Assembly (NCBI RefSeq): GCF_003003265.1
Contig: NZ_PVTL01000009.1
Span: forward strand, 96,527-160,526
Reading direction: 5' to 3'
DNA from: Glaciihabitans tibetensis
Lineage (GTDB): Bacteria; Actinomycetota; Actinomycetes; Actinomycetales; Microbacteriaceae
Length of the DNA: 64,000 nucleotides
The stretch's first letter is position 1; every line of letters starts with the position of its first letter. A program made the position numbers and the translations under genes. This document shows, piece after piece, positions 63,836 to 64,000 of this stretch. The notes under the pieces are model-generated. The model did no database searches. It had not been told where the DNA came from and saw only the letters and a list, made by a program, of their open reading frames with translations.

Positions 63836-63863
63836 GTGATGGCCACCCGAAGGTGGCCATCAC
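63836..63863 (-). terminator. Second terminator after 5S rRNA
   Basis: GTGATGGCCACC and GGTGGCCATCAC form a perfect 12-base-pair stem with a UUCG tetraloop on the minus strand. It follows the first one by 13 bases. Confidence 0.85.
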
Positions 63864-63876
63864 TGTGTGTTAAAGC

Positions 63877-63904
63877 GTAATGGCCACCCGAAGGTGGCCA
63901 TTAC
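63877..63904 (-). terminator. First terminator after 5S rRNA
   Basis: GTAATGGCCACC and GGTGGCCATTAC make a 12-base-pair stem with a UUCG tetraloop, 8 bases beyond the 5S 3' end. On the minus strand GCTTTAAC follows. Confidence 0.9.
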
Positions 63905-63911
63905 TAAAGTA

Positions 63912-64000
63912 AGTCCGGCGGTGTCCTACTCTCCCACAGGGTCCCCCCTGCAGTACCATCGGCGCAGAGAGTCTTAGCTTCCGGGTTCGGAATGTAACCG
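63912..64000 (-). rRNA. rrf: 5S rRNA, 3' portion
   Basis: The minus strand reads CGGTTACATTCCGAACCCGG at the window edge and ends in GGACACCGCCGGACT, the conserved loop B/C region and 3' end of bacterial 5S rRNA. About 89 bases are inside; the 5' part is beyond the edge. It marks the end of an rRNA operon on the minus strand. Confidence 0.95.

Overview
The window is high-GC, densely coded DNA from an actinomycete, most likely a member of the Microbacteriaceae. Family-level placement is inferred from GTG/TTG starts, lipoprotein-type sugar-binding proteins, ABC sugar operons that lack their own ATPase, an acidic NusG extension, PspC-type sensor kinases and the order tRNA-Trp/secE/nusG/rplK/rplA. 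No plasmid, phage, insertion sequence or CRISPR signature was seen; it reads as chromosome ending in an rRNA operon.

Positions 1-12412 form a xyloside/xylose locus. On the minus strand lies an operon of sugar-binding lipoprotein, two permeases, a YicI-type alpha-xylosidase, then a deaminase / membrane protein / lipoprotein trio joined by 4-base overlaps, and the start of a GH1 beta-glucosidase. A ROK repressor (XylR-like) separates it from xylA and xylB on the plus strand. The xylA promoter and the transporter promoter carry the same inverted repeat over a TATGTT -10 box, which ties the two units together.

Positions 12500-18463 are an amine-catabolism operon: aldehyde dehydrogenase, copper amine oxidase with a His/Asp-rich tail, a double UspA protein and an APC permease. 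Positions 18553-34176 are a pentose import and arabinose region: a LacI regulator with a YtfQRT-YjfF type importer, a ChvE-GguAB type importer, then araA, araD, araB and a LacI-type regulator. Palindromic operators can be seen for both regulators.

Positions 34271-45000 hold transsulfuration genes (cystathionine beta-synthase and a cystathionine gamma-synthase/lyase), a DUF3105/DUF305 pair, a short-chain dehydrogenase, an ABC exporter and a third oligosaccharide importer lacking its ATPase. Positions 45207-57684 hold rplL and rplJ with an attenuated leader, about 8.5 kb of mixed genes (a secreted protein with a possible sortase-like domain, an epimerase, a two-component system, a YqaJ-type nuclease, a DUF998 protein, an oxidoreductase and a GNAT acetyltransferase), then rplA, rplK, nusG, secE and tRNA-Trp.

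The right end has an aspartate aminotransferase, a PspC-type envelope-stress system (sensor kinase and LuxR regulator divergent from a PspC/LiaF-like protein), a MORN-type protein and the 3' part of a 5S rRNA with two tandem terminators. A recurrent feature is short tandem duplication at gene ends, twice lying across stop codons. No clearly undescribed multi-gene system was found; the best leads are the deaminase trio inside a glycoside operon, the sortase-like secreted protein, the His-tailed amine oxidase and the duplication that separates two convergent genes.
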